Shown in pieces: positions 25,900 through 38,329 of a stretch of 64,000 bases of DNA. Every line of letters begins with the position of its first letter. Position 1 is the first letter of the stretch. The position numbers and the translations under genes were made by a program. Below the pieces are notes generated by a model that did no database searches, was not told where the DNA came from, and saw nothing but the letters and a program-made list of their open reading frames with translations. The DNA comes from Neckera pumila (Eukaryota > Streptophyta > Bryopsida > Hypnales > Neckeraceae): contig OZ018409.1 in NCBI GenBank assembly GCA_963969595.1, forward strand, positions 31,137,282-31,201,281, given 5' to 3'.

Positions 25900-26749
25900 A
25901 GGTCACTGAGACATCAGTCAGTCAAAACACATTGGGTTGAATGTGAGGCAAAGACACTACTGCAAAATCTTTGAACCTAGGTAAATAGACTCAGAAATGT
26001 AAGCGGATTCGAGGAATACACTGCAGCCTGGATTCCGCAAAATATCAGCACTGTCTTCTTATCAGGCATTCTTCCAAATTTGGAGTGATAGCCCTGCAGA
26101 ACAAATAAGCAAAGATCTTAGATAATGAGGAGCTCATCTGAGTGAAAAATTCCCAGTTACATACAGCTACTGGCCCAGCATCGTTGGGCTCTCTCATTTG
26201 AACTCTTCTTTAAGTGCTATTCTATTAAGTGGCACTCCGAAGGGCCAAAACGAAAGAAAACAAAATGTACGTGAAGAATTCAAAACGTAAACCAAGTGCC
26301 CATAGATTCCAATTCGCAAGAAGAAGAAGAACCAGGGATTAATGAAAGAGACCTTGCGCCATGGCTTGAACTAGTGCAACCCCCGCACTAGTGAGCTTAT
26401 GTGTACAAAGTCAATCAACAACGCCCTTTCAAATTATCAATTGTTACATTGCTTCTCCAAAACAATTATGACGGGCGCTTCATAATCCTGTTCAGAAATG
26501 AAGGAATCAGTCGAGGAAATCATGACATCAATGGTCCCAATAGGAACCTCTATGGAGAAAAGAGTCTCATAATTGCGGAGGATAAACTAACAGTATGTGA
26601 AAAAGAATTAATTGCTTACCACAGGCTTTCAAATGCTTCAAAGTTCCAGATGCTCAGAAGTAAATGACCTCTGCTTAGCCTTTGAAATATTTAAATGAAA
26701 ATCTACACTTTATACTCACATGAGATTTTAGCTATCAGCATGCTTGAAG
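25900..26749 (-). other. Probable MET1 3' untranslated or flanking region
   Basis: Base composition stays mixed, unlike the AT-rich DNA further left, and falls away near 25.6 kb. No protein is recognised. A plus-strand reading frame at 26401-26667 (88 codons) resembles nothing I know. The simplest reading is 3' UTR and terminator of MET1. Confidence 0.35.
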
Positions 26750-29700
26750 CTACACTATCCTAACAAAGTTTGTCTGTACGTTCACTTTTAAGTGACCAGG
26801 ATCAAGCGCATTACCTGCCCTTGAATGAATAGCGTCCTTTAGCAATACTCCTAATGCTCGGGCCAACGGAGGAGGTACAGCATTCCCAATTTGACGGTGC
26901 TTAGACTGGATGTTTCCAGAGAATTTGTAGCTGTCCGGAAAACCCTGCATTACGACAGCAGAAGTAAGTCACCCACAATTTGGAATACAGCAGAAAAATG
27001 GCAAAGCATCCTAGAAAGTAGCTCTCTCCAGGTAATTCCAACTTAAGTGATCACATTGGGATCGCCTAGAGCTGAAGGGGTAAATGGAAATCTCTATGAC
27101 AGCACGCTACTCTGGTAAGGATCGACATTTTAGGGTTTAACCATTCCATGCAAGCGACGAGGTAAGAGACGTGCCTGTGAACGAGCGCACTCGCGAACCG
27201 TCACAATGCGGTCTTGCTCAGGGTGGAAGCACATGCCCACTTTGCCCATGGGCTGCGGATCAGTGACAGATGTGGGAAAGTTACCATCCCAATCCAAACG
27301 TCCAAACAATCCTTTCCATTGATTGTGACGAGCAGCAGTATTTGGTAGACACCATGGGATCAGATCCACCGATGATCCCGTTGATAATTTTATCTGAGAT
27401 CAGCAGCAAAGCAGAAATGTCAAACCCTGTAACAGTATGGCAGTAAGAGTATCACAGGGCATTGCCACATGTTAGAGTTATCCTTTACGTAGAGCGAAAG
27501 GGGGTAGCTGACCCTGTCAAAAAAAAGAAGGGGGTGAATCTAAAGAAGACCTACTCATATGATTCAAAGGATAAGTAAATTAAATGAGATATTTTGAGTC
27601 ATGAAACACAAACTCCAAGCATGATAGTTCACCCATATTATTCTAAAGGAATCAGAGAGCATTACTTTGATGTCAGGAAGAGTGCGCCAATCGGCACCAG
27701 GATACTTGGGAACCCTTTTGCAGCGCTCAAGATTCAGTTCATTCATTTCTTTCGAAATGTGATCAAACAGAACAGACTCATCGCCACGAATTTGCTTCTG
27801 GAACCATGACACAGGAGGATCGCTATACTGCAAAACCAAAACCCAGTTTTCGAGTTAGCTTCAACGATAACATGACTGCCCAAAGTCCACTAAAATTTAA
27901 ATTAGTTCCGTATACCAACTACGGGGCCAGGATGCTCTCACCACATTATCATTTGCAAATTGTTAATGCAAGTACGAACTGTATACATCACTGGATGACT
28001 ACTCTCTTCGACTTAGTCCTGAAACAATGGAAGACGAGGACGGGCAAACATGACACTTGCACGCAAGAACAATGCTGATTGTCGAACCAAACATCGACTG
28101 ATACAACCCCTAATTCCTTTGATAACATATAGACATACCTTGCATTCCTCTTTCGAGGCACCATTCTCAACAGGTGGTAGGTCGTAAATGGTGTCCTTCA
28201 CAGTCATAGCTCTGAGAGGCGCACCCTTACCGGCATCTCCGACGGCAGTAAAAGACACACCACCAGGCAAGCTAATCTTAAGTTGAGAGCTACCAAAAAC
28301 ATGCATTGGTTCAGGCCACTCAGGTAAAATTTCATTAGCGGCAGCAGCCCAAATAAATGCTCGCTTGCGAGATTGTGAGACTCCATAGTTGCCGGCTTGG
28401 AGAACACCAAAACGCACCTGGATGAAATCAAGCATGCATGAAAAGGATTAAGTGGAGAGTCACACGCTACACTTAAAAGCTCATAAAAGTACGATCGTGA
28501 GAAGAGCGGTCCATTCCCGAGAGCACCAAACCAGCACAAAATGCATGTATGGGATGTCCAATCTCGAAGCTAAGTGCATACTAACATGGCAAAAACTGAT
28601 GATTGAATGGGGGTACCTGGTAACCCATTTCAAGAAGAGTGGCAAGAGTGAGCCGGAAAGTTTGGCCTTTGTTAAACGAAACAAAATTACGAACATTCTC
28701 GAGCAGAAAGTATCGTGGTCGGAAATACTCCGCATAAGAGAGAAACCCTAGAATCATCTCACATTGAACTTTGCTCCATGCTCCGGTATTGAATCTATTC
28801 ATTCCAGAAAACCCCTGTAGTCCAGCCAAGTTGTGATCAATTAATATTTACTTATTAACTGTCCAAAAGGAGCTGACAATCGAGTCACTATAACCCAATA
28901 CCAAATAGACAATGCAGGCGCATCAAGTACCTGACACGGTGGTCCTCCATTGATGAAGTCGACTTCCCCCTGCTTGGGGAGAAGTCTCTTCTTCTCTTCG
29001 GGAAGTACAGAAGCCATTTCTTCTGCTTCGGGCGTTGATAGGCAATCTTCAGAATCGCCTCCTTTCTCCATAATGCATCTGTTCATGAATCAAACGGATG
29101 TTGGAGACAAATAGATTTGAAGAACCTTTCTATGATGGATAAATACATTCCAAAAGGATACAAGTACTCCTAGAACCAGTGAAGTTCTAACACTAATCCA
29201 AATTTTGCAACTTTTCTTGACGAACCTAAGAATAACATTGCAGTTGTCACAAAACACTTCAGTTTCGGGATGATTCAGCTTGAAGGCCTCAGCAGCAGGA
29301 TGCTCATACTCGATTGCCCACTTCGTTGTTGCCACTCCTGCAAATCAAACTCAGGCGATGATTACTCAACTCAACGACAAGAGCAACACAAAAGGCGGAG
29401 GTAGGAGTAGCCTTGGAGAACTCCATCGTCAGAGAAGACTTGTTGGAAAAATAGAATCCTCGGAAGAAGGAAATATTTACTGCACCTGCTTGGCGCAATC
29501 CTTCAGAAAGACCTCCACAGCCTGCGAAGATGTCGAGGGTGGACAGGCAGTTCTCCTGACTTGGGGCTGCACTAGGAGGAGGACAATCCTCATCTTCAAC
29601 TGCTTTTCCTTTACCTTTTGCTTTTGCTTTCAGCTCAGCGACAGCGTTGCTATCAGCATGTCTGAAGGAAGTGCTGAGCTTCACAGTGGCTGGCAACTGC

Positions 29701-32700
29701 AAAGTCCAGTATACCCAGGTTAATCCCCATTCTCTCCAACTCAGTGCAGAGATAGATGAATAACGGCAGCACCACGAGAGAATGAAAGAACGTTTTCGGT
29801 ACCTGTTTGACAGTCCCAGTATTGGGATCACAGAAACGGCTGCAGAAGAACACATTTTTAGTTTCCGATCTGACAGCACTCTCCAGAACTGGACCTGGCC
29901 GAAGCACTTCACACCGACCTCTGATAGTACTGATCTCCACGGTTGCTGTAACTTCACTATAATATACCTGAAACAAGAAACTTCGATGGTCACTGATCAC
30001 TCCGTCGACAGTTGAATTGATGAGGAGGTGAATGGCATCATCGAGATACGAAAAAAGGCATTGTGATTAGTTTCATCGAGATAAACTTGATTCTGAGAAG
30101 AAACCAGCTTTCAAGAACCTTCCTTCTGTGCAGTAGTCAATCATGGTGCCACAACAATGAATACATGCAAATCTAACCAAAACTGCAACCACCTAAAGAG
30201 ACCAAAACAGAGTCAATCCAAGTGAGTTATTGCTTTAAGGTTAATCTTCAAGAATAAAGAGGTTCGACAGGAATAATAGGAATCTAATCAGTAGAAATTC
30301 AACCTCATCCTAGTGAAACGCACCTCATGGATATCGGCAGTATACCCTCGGTGAGTCCCAAAGTCATCGGGTCTGTAGAATCTTTGAACACTTATTTTCG
30401 TGGACATTAAGTTTTTGGCCGTCTTCTGCACATTCAAGAGCTGGCATACCGCAAAAGGCCGTAGTCCCTTGTTTCTACCACCTTTGAAGATGACTTCCGC
30501 CTCTGGTTCATCCTTGTTCTCCAAAGACTTGAATATGGTTGGATCCAGATACAAATAATCTCCGATCTTATATTCCAGACCCTCCAGTCTGAACCCACCG
30601 CCATCTAGGAGCTTGTTAGCCTTGAGCTTCTCTTCCTCGTCACGCAGAATGCATGCTTTACAAGATCCATTCCCAGCAGCCAGGCCTGCAGAGGGAAGAC
30701 TAAAGAAACCTCCCTTGTCAGGGGAGTACATAGCCCGGCAAAAGAACTCCTTCGGAAGCCCTTCCACCTCTCTTTTCTTGGCTCGTGCTCTGTCAGCCTC
30801 ATCCTTTACAGCATTGGCCCCTCTGTCCATGTAGCCCTCAGAGCGTCTCCTAATTTCGACCACCACTTTCAGTAACCCAGAGACTTCCACATCAGCACAG
30901 TTACTGGTTAAGAAAACCTCGCGTTCGTCGCCCGCATTACCCAACACCGTCTCCTCAGCTGCAATCAAACCCCGGCCATGCACCATGGGAGTGCCATCTG
31001 GCAACTCATACAGATACTCAACCAGCAGCATTGATGGTAGCTGCTCGCAGTCACTTACGTACTCGTCCAGGTTCACAACAACAGCATCACCCACACCAAC
31101 TTCAGATCGATCCGCCTTCGCTTTCTTTGAAGCCTGGGTTAATCTAATCTGTTTCGTTTTCTGCTCGTAAGGTTTGGGAGCAAGGGGAGTGGCATCCTCC
31201 TCCTCCTCCTCGTCCTCGTCTTCGACTTCCTCTAATTTATCCTCTTTGACAGCCTCTTGCTCATCCTGGACTTCAGATGGCAACTCTCCATTCAGGGCAA
31301 ACTTGGTATAATAACTGCTCCAAATACGGTTGACAAGGGTGGTTGTTGTGGCACGCATGGGCTTGCTCTTCTTTGCATCAGGCTGCAGATGAGCGCGGGG
31401 ATTAAGATTCCTCCCCTTTTTAATGAGTGACTTTTTACTAACAAGCAGCTTTACGTGCTGCTTCTCTTCCATCTTGCTCACAAGGCCTGTCAAAAATGCA
31501 CTCTTCCGGATCTGCTCCTCAGGGTACTCAGCAAATTGCTGCAATATGATCTGCCCGTGGACAACCAAGTACCGCTCCACATCCGCGATTTTGATGAAGT
31601 TGAACTTTGAGTCCTCTTTGAGCTGATCTATTAACCGTTTCAGAACGTCAGAAAACGACAGACGAGATACTCGCTGCTGCTGCTTCAGCATGGTGATCAC
31701 CTTGATGGCCAACCGGGCAGTTCTCAAGACGGGAGAATACCACGGCTTGTACTGACTGGAAGGCTTGCCAAGCCTGTACCAAGCTCCGTCAGTTCGGATA
31801 GAAATAAAGATCATGTTGGCTCCAAATTCTATCATCCACTCCTTGATGGCACTGAGGTAGAGGCGAATGCCCTGAGGAGTGGTACTATTTCCATTGTGAG
31901 AGGACCCACCGCCATTACTAGTAGACGTTAAGGCAAGGCTTGATTCTTCTGATCCTTCCTCCTCTTCGTCATCAAAAGAGAAGGAGCTACCATCTTCCTC
32001 CGACATCAAGCCGGAGCCAAAAATCTCAACATCGGTCTCCACACCTGTCACCACAGCCTGAGTAAATAAACCTTGCACTGCAAGTAGACTACAAGTCGGC
32101 AATCATCCCAAGGGCTGGGTACTGAATTGATTGTCCCATGATTCAAACATGCAACCAGATAAATCACCGCCAACCTCAGGACGATCAGAGGTTCAGAGGC
32201 AGACCTGAGAGCATAGGAAGCAATTCTAAAGATACCAGTCGTGAATCAGAGTTGTAAAGAGTCCAATCATGGAGCATCCGCTGGGGAAGTTGATGCGGAG
32301 CCAAAAGAGCATTATCGTCATCAAAAAAGATATATTCATCAGTTTCTTCCTCCTCAGCTTTGTAATAGGCAGGTAAGGGGTAATCGGTAGCAATCTCATG
32401 CTCGTTGATCTTGATGTATACTTTTCCACGTTTCCCAGCTGGCTGATTTCTATTTTGCCTGCAGACAAGTAACATTTGCCATATACTTAGAAAGCAGAAC
32501 CCAATTTTTCAAGTTATGAACAATCCAAAAGTCATATTATTACCCCAAAAGATGCTGAACTACAAAGTTTGTACGGTTCGAAGTCCAATTTTGATTACAA
32601 CATTCGCATTAGAAGTCCAAATCCAAGAATTCAAGTTTTGGATGAAGTTCATCAACACTAGTTTTTTTCTCAAATTCACGAATCCAATGTATTGACTCAT

Positions 32701-34880
32701 ATCAAGCACTACAAGTCAAAGCCGCAGGTGCTCGAAGTGAAATTTGACTTGAAGATTAAGTCCAATTCCAATTTCAAGTGCTTGAGAGTGACTTTTTTGT
32801 ACTCCTTGCATTTAAAGCAAATACAAAACAACTTGTTTCGTTATTTCTATAAAATGATCTTCATAATTAACTATAATATCAGTAACTTACAAATTTTCAC
32901 AAAACCATTTGAAATTGGCACCCTCATAGAAAACAGATGAGAAGCTATCCCCATCAAGAAAATCCAAATTTCAAAATTTACTCCCTCCGTCCCAAACAAG
33001 TGTCCTAATTGGATTTCATGTTTCTTAAGCTATTTTGAGTAAGTCATAGAAAGGTATTTTCTATCATTAAGGTTGCTATGAAGACATGATCAGTGAAATT
33101 GGTATCAAGCATATTCAACAAAACTGCGTACTCTTATTTCGGGACGGCGGGAGTCCAATATTTAGAAAGTGAAGTCTCCCTTAGAACCACTTGTTGGCAA
33201 TGTCAAAACAAGGCAGGACATTATGGATTCCACCATCTCCGAAAACAAGAAATCAGTACCTGCTTGCCAAACTCCGATTCTCCATCTCCTGAAGATGCCT
33301 CGCCAGTTTCCAATCTGCATCCATTTCCTGCTCCTGCTCGTTCACATCCACATTCGCTGCATTACTATTCGATCCTTCGACATCTTTGATCTTCAACGTC
33401 CCCGGTTTCACGTCCACAGCCCACACGGGCGCCGTTCTCTTCGAGCACTCGCTTTCCAACGCTTCAATGGCCGGCAACCCACTGAAAATCTGTTCCTCAT
33501 CATCCGCATTCGCATCCAACGCCTTCAGTTGCCCCGCCACAAAGCTCCCTTGCTCAATGAGATAATCCCTCGTGAAGAACTGCGTGCCACTTCTCAGCGA
33601 CCTCGCAACCCGTGCAAACAGATCATTTAACCCAAGCTCGGGGTCACCCCCAGTTGAAGGACTCAAAGCTCGGTAAACCTCCACACACACAATAGCCTTC
33701 TCATAGAGCACATTGAAGTGCTTCTTATACCGTCCCGAAGGTTGCATCAAGGTGTAATACGCAAGGCCGGTGCCTATGAAGACTGATGGTTCCCCTTTGT
33801 CGTAGCCTTCAAACCCCCACTCTAAGATCGGTCCCATGGATTGACAGAGCACGCCCTTGGACTTGTCTAGTGCAGCCCTGTTGGGCAACACCAGGCATGT
33901 TATGTAAACTTCTTGGCTTCCAACGACTTCCAAGGGCAAGGCCTCCCCGTCGACGTCATGAATGGCGAAGTCGATTAGCCAGCGAGACTCGTCCTTCTCT
34001 TGGCATGTTAAAGCCAGAGCCTCCTGCTCAAGCATCGCCATCTTCTCAGCCTTGGGACTCACATACTGGAGCTCTATGTCGCAGTCGGGTTCTTTGAAGC
34101 TGGAGCTGGCGGCTGCGCGCTTGAGACGGGATCTTGGGACAATAGTGGCGTCGGGACCCTTTCGTTTCTTGCTGGGCTTCACGTCTTCCGGCTCGGAAGC
34201 GAACTCCTCGTCGTCTGAGGAGGCCTTGCGAGCTTTCCTGGTTGAAGGCTTCGCCTTCAGCTTTGGCTTTGAGGCTCCAACACCGTTGGTCATTTTCACA
34301 GCCGGCTCTGCAACGCTCGAATGGAACGCAAACACGCACTGATCAATCAAAACAAGAATACACACTATTGTCTAGCCTCCCGTTGTGGACTCAAATGAAT
34401 TTCACTACATTGTACTCTAGGGACACACATCAACACAAAAGGAACAAAACATTGACAGCACCATGAGTTACCAAAAAAATTCAAAGTGCAAGATCTGCAG
34501 CTTCTTTCATTACTAAACGAGCGAGAACAAAAAACACGAAGCCATTAACCTCTCGCAACTCATCATGACAGGAGAGCGAAAATACTCATGAACCCAAAGA
34601 AAACACAATGTCACTCTCATCACTACAATTCAATCCACAAACCATTCACGAGCCATTCTCCATCCACAGTCTACAAATTCTAGCATCACCTCCTCAAAAA
34701 CACTCCAAAATCGAACTCACACACCCCTTGACCAAAACGAACCAACTCACATACCCCACAAATTCAAACTCACTTCGACCTCGAATTCACCTCGAATGCC
34801 ACGCCCCAAAAGCCACCCACCCCGAAACCCTAAGAAAGTTCATCAACCGATGCAAGCATACCAGATGCGATGTCCGCCAT
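26750..34880 (-). CDS. MET1: MET1/DNMT1-type maintenance DNA (cytosine-5) methyltransferase, 13 exons, about 1576 aa
   Basis: Copies CG methylation onto the new strand after replication; nuclear. Exons in coding order: 34880-34862, 34307-33260, 32458-32205, 32044-30324, 29967-29803, 29696-29486, 29337-29226, 29078-28931, 28814-28617, 28417-28139, 27827-27666, 27393-27175, 26944-26750; they sum to 4731 nt in one frame. Domains: basic N-terminus with PSKKRKGP (51-58); first replication-foci domain about 112-252; second about 356-680; acidic linker about 702-724; BAH1 about 757-880; BAH2 about 929-1090; catalytic domain from about 1120. Catalytic motifs: [12 protein letters not shown] (1124-1135), PPCQ with nucleophile Cys 1225, ENV (1265-1267), QSRKR (1307-1311), [10 protein letters not shown] (1528-1537). 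There is no CXXC finger, as expected for plants. The first 19-nt exon is my prediction; if it is wrong, the start is ATG 34293 (1565 aa). The last intron appears to be GC-AG. Confidence 0.95.
32979..33156. mobile_element. Stowaway-like MITE in MET1 intron
   Basis: Left end TACTCCCTCCGTCCCAAACA and right end, reversed, GGACTCCCGCCGTCCCGAAA. About 178 bp. The right terminal TA is lost. It lies between the exon ending 33260 and the exon starting 32458. Confidence 0.75.
34862..34880 (-). CDS. MET1: Predicted 19-nt first coding exon of MET1
   Basis: The minus strand reads CATCCATGGCGGACATCGC, a good plant start context. It is followed by TCTG and the donor GTATGC. Joining it to the acceptor TTGCAG at 34308 gives [15 protein letters not shown] in frame with the downstream protein, with no stop. 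The alternative is that 34293 is the true start and this is untranslated leader. Confidence 0.6.
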
Positions 34881-35980
34881 GGATGCAGAGACTAAGCGCG
34901 CGGGACTGGAAGCGCTGTGAATTTTCAGGAAGACATAGCGTCAGTGAGAAAAAAAAAAGTGGCGCCAGGAGCAGCAATGTTCTTCACTAGAAATGTGTAG
35001 AATGGGTTGTTGTGATCTCTGAGAGGTGCAAACTGGAGCGAACAAGGTGAGGCCACATTCCACAGACGAATTTGGGGCTTTGGAGTGGAGGGAATAAGGA
35101 ATTCTGGAGGGGAAGGGGGCGAAGAGGGGTATGGATGGAGAGGGTGATGCTCAACGGATCCTTGGCGCCAAAGACCATAGCTTTCCCGCGCTGGGAGCTC
35201 CGTCCCGCCATGCTCCGTGGTTGTCGGCAAAGTTTGAAGCGGAGAGGCGGGTATTGTCAAGGACTATCTAGACGGGTATGGGAGGAGGGTGTCAATCTGC
35301 CTAGGCATGTCATGTCGTCAATGTCGGGTAGTGTGGAGCAGGTATAGAGGGTATGGGAGATGGGTAGGGTGTCAATCCAAATGAACGAAGTAACGACGAT
35401 GAGATTGACAGTCAGCCCATGCCATGCTTGACGTCCTCCGCCCAGCCACGTGGCGACTCGCCAATGGCGGGGACGGTTGGCTGCAAAGGCAGGCGGTGAC
35501 GGAGATGCACCAAACCCTTGTGCAACCTCGCCACGCCTGGTTGTCCGCCTGTAGGTTTTAACCCTACTGGGGGTTTTATTAATGTGTTTTGCAATTGCTC
35601 ATGAAGGTTTTCTTGCTCTGGTTTTAGGTTAAAGCTGCAAGAAGAAGCCCTTGTGAGCTGCGAGAGGAAGTCCTTCAAAATCATGCAAACCCTCATCACA
35701 AAAAAAAAAATCAATAAAAATCAGTAAATCGCGGCAAACCTCGGTAAAATTGCTAATGTGCTACGCTTGGCAATGGCCAAGTCTGCCAGGGCTCCATCCA
35801 TCGTTCCGCTAGGCGGAAATTGGCGCAGTGTTGGCAAAATCTAGCGTTTTGAAGTCATGCGCGTGGGCTAAATGAACAAACTCTGGTGGAAGTCGTGTTT
35901 CCAATGAATTTTTTTGCAAATTTTTGCCCAAATTCATTATGGTGCTAGCTAATATTTCACCAGGAAAAAATAAATAAATA
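34881..35980. other. MET1 promoter region and unassigned DNA
   Basis: GC-richer to about 35.5 kb and includes the E2F-type sites. Minus-strand frames at 34925-35260 and 35412-35714 are proline-rich or low-similarity and lack splice or domain support. No second gene diverging from MET1 is recognised. Confidence 0.4.
35165..35189. promoter_or_regulatory. Two E2F-type sites upstream of MET1
   Basis: 35165-35172 is GCGCCAAA (TTTGGCGC on the minus strand) and 35182-35189 is TTTCCCGC. Both match the plant E2F consensus TTTSSCGC. They lie 285-310 bp upstream of the predicted MET1 ATG. MET1 genes are known targets of the E2F/retinoblastoma pathway, so S-phase control is a reasonable inference; binding is not shown. 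Confidence 0.6.
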
Positions 35981-35981
35981 C

Positions 35982-36109
35982 AACCTCTCTAAAGTAATAT
36001 GACTTGGACTCTAAAGAAGTTATTACATCAAGGAGGGTCATTGCATTAATGACGTTTGTTATGAAGTCCAAGGTAAGACCAAGCAATCAATATTACCTTA
36101 GAGAGGTTA
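35982..36109. mobile_element. Small MITE-like inverted repeat
   Basis: AACCTCTCTAAAGTAATAT at left is mirrored by ATATTACCTTAGAGAGGTT at right, one mismatch in 19. No coding content. Confidence 0.65.
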
Positions 36110-36658
36110 TTACTTTAAAGAGTTTTTATTGGATAGTGTATGAAATGACTAAAAATATTTTGAATTTGGGTGAAGTTTATTAATTTTAGGTAATATAATG
36201 GATGAATGATGGATGGATGAACATAATTGGATGATTTGTGTGATTTTTATGGTGCATGTTGCACCACTGACAAGAAAAAAACCTAGTCACTGAATATCTT
36301 ATTTTAGTCAAGGAACTCAACAAAGTTGATTGAAATTAGTCTTTACCATATCCAGCTAACATGGGCGACAAAAAATTCCAAAAACAAATGCCAGAATGTT
36401 AGGAACATTATTCTTTTGTATAAAATTTTTTTATGGAAATAAAAACAGATTTTCGGGAAGATTCCTATTTTTAGCATCTATCAAATTTATTTTTTCAACT
36501 TTAATTAAGTAAGCATAGTGAAGTGCCAATCTTAATAGTTGGGTGCAACAATGCACAAATGTCATTCATTCAATTTCCTTGCAAGAAAAGCAACATCAAC
36601 AAAATACTATGAACTATGTACAAAAAAACAATAACTCAACAAATCTATACTAAATCTA

Positions 36659-36741
36659 CCCTACCTTGTCCTTATGATAGGTTAGTAATCTATACAGTAT
36701 CTATGAAAGCATTACTAACCTATCATAAAGATAAGGTAGGG
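36659..36741. repeat. 31-bp near-perfect hairpin
   Basis: Arms beginning CCCTACCTTGTCC and ending AAGATAAGGTAGGG pair over 31 bp with two mismatches, around a 21-nt loop. Size and loop are within the range of a plant small-RNA precursor, but a MITE remnant is as likely. Confidence 0.6.
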
Positions 36742-37130
36742 TTGGCACATCTTTGCCAAAAAATAGGATTTGGCATATGCTAAAAATAGAATTTTTATGG
36801 CAATATTATTTTTTCCACCATACAAATTTATTAGTTTTTTGAAAAATTAAATTTTCAAAATTTTTGGCATCTATTCTTAGAAACATATTTCTTTGATCCT
36901 ACCCTTCAACTACAAAGACTCTACTTCCACTTAGCTCTATCCACATGCCATAAATACAAAATAAAAATTCTTCCTTTTTTCAATTTCATAGACCTCTAAA
37001 CAAAGGTACTAGGAAGAACATTTGCTCTTCCTCTGCCATATCATCTTTAGGATGCCTAAAACATGTCTAAATAAAATAAAAAAAGGAATTTCTGTGTCTT
37101 TTTTGCCCTTACTTTACAATGATAGCCACT

Positions 37131-38052
37131 ATGTCCCTAAAGGACCAAGGCCCTTTTTCTGCCCAAAAACACTCAAAACTGCCATTTCTATAGCAAAAAG
37201 TAAAAAAAATTGAAAGATGTTTTTTTTTCACATCTAACCATAGGATCTTACACCTAACTAGTATGAGAGTGTGGAAAAAATTTCAGAATTTTTAATTGCA
37301 CAGATTGCAAGATATCTGCGTTTAAAGTGAAAAAAACAAGTTTTTCAGCACATTGCAGGACTAGATTTTTTGACTTTGAACATTTTAAACTTAAAATTTT
37401 TGCACTACAGAGTTTTGAGCTTTAAATCTTTATAGTGGAGAATTGAGTTGAGAGTCTAGGGAAAAAAAAAATCCAAAAAAGCTTAATTTTCATTCTTTAA
37501 AAAATTGTTTAATAGAAGTAGGTATGAGATAGAAGAAAAATCTAAAATATTAATATCTTTTATATGAAATTAAAAAACACTAATCCCAATGGTGAGATTG
37601 TTCTAGCAAGTAATATAAACCAAAAATTAAAAGAAAAATTTAAAATTTGAAAATTACATTCAGAAATGCATCCTAGAAGTTATTTTTTTCAAGAAGATGC
37701 TCTAATTGCCTGAAAAACAAGAATGTCCATAACTCTCTCATAACAAATCCAAATGAAATGAATCAAAGCTTTCCAAATAGATAAAAATATAATCTATGAG
37801 AAAAAAAATATTAAAAAAAAATTCAAATTTTTGTCCATTTTTTTGCTCCCTGCCATCCCCTGTTTTGAGCTTATTTGGTCATAACTTTTTTTCCCGGGCA
37901 CCAATTGTGAAAAAAATGATATTCCCACAAAGCTTATCAGTTTTTCTATATTCAAAAAAAGTTTCAAAAAATCAAGACAAAATTTCAGCCCGTAGGTACC
38001 TGCCCAAAAACGCACTTGTCCCACGAAGGGACAACGGTCTTTTAGGGGTTAA
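37131..38052. mobile_element. Family A element, about 920 bp
   Basis: CCCTAAAGGACCAAGGCC at left (the preceding ATGT is probably a decayed TTAA) and GGTCTTTTAGGGG|TTAA at right. Closest in content to 6088-7014. Confidence 0.8.
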
Positions 38053-38275
38053 CCTTAAAAAGATGTTGCACACACTAAGTGTTTGATGGATGACAGATAA
38101 TCTTTTTGTAGAAAACAAAAATACAGATGTTCACCTTTAGAATGTTGTGTGACAAGGGGAAGTCTTGCACAATAGTTTGAACTCCAATAAATGTTATTGT
38201 ATTATCTTTAGCAAATGATTCATACGGTAACCCAAAGGATAAATTACACGATAATCAGCTTGTCTTTCTAGAGTT
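38053..38275. mobile_element. Short family A relative sharing the TTAA of its neighbour
   Basis: Begins at the TTAA ending the previous element (TTAACCTTAAAAAG). It shares GATGGATGACAGA and a GAACTCCAATA.ATG.T segment with 47214-47443. The right end (about TCTTTCTAGAGTTAA) is degenerate. Confidence 0.5.
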
Positions 38276-38329
38276 AAAGACATGCTTTAGCTTCATCGCC
38301 TTTCATCTAATGTAATAAGTCTAACATAT

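Noticed and set aside
26401..26667. An 88-codon plus-strand frame after MET1
   Set aside because: No similarity to a known family and it lies in the probable MET1 3' region.
29304..29993. A 229-codon open frame on the minus strand over MET1
   Set aside because: It runs across three exons and two introns in mixed frames. The conserved protein follows the spliced exons instead.
33169..33630. A 153-codon plus-strand frame
   Set aside because: Antisense to MET1's long second coding exon and its intron.
35412..35714. A 100-codon minus-strand frame with mixed composition
   Set aside because: No recognisable protein and no splice partners; possibly repeat DNA.
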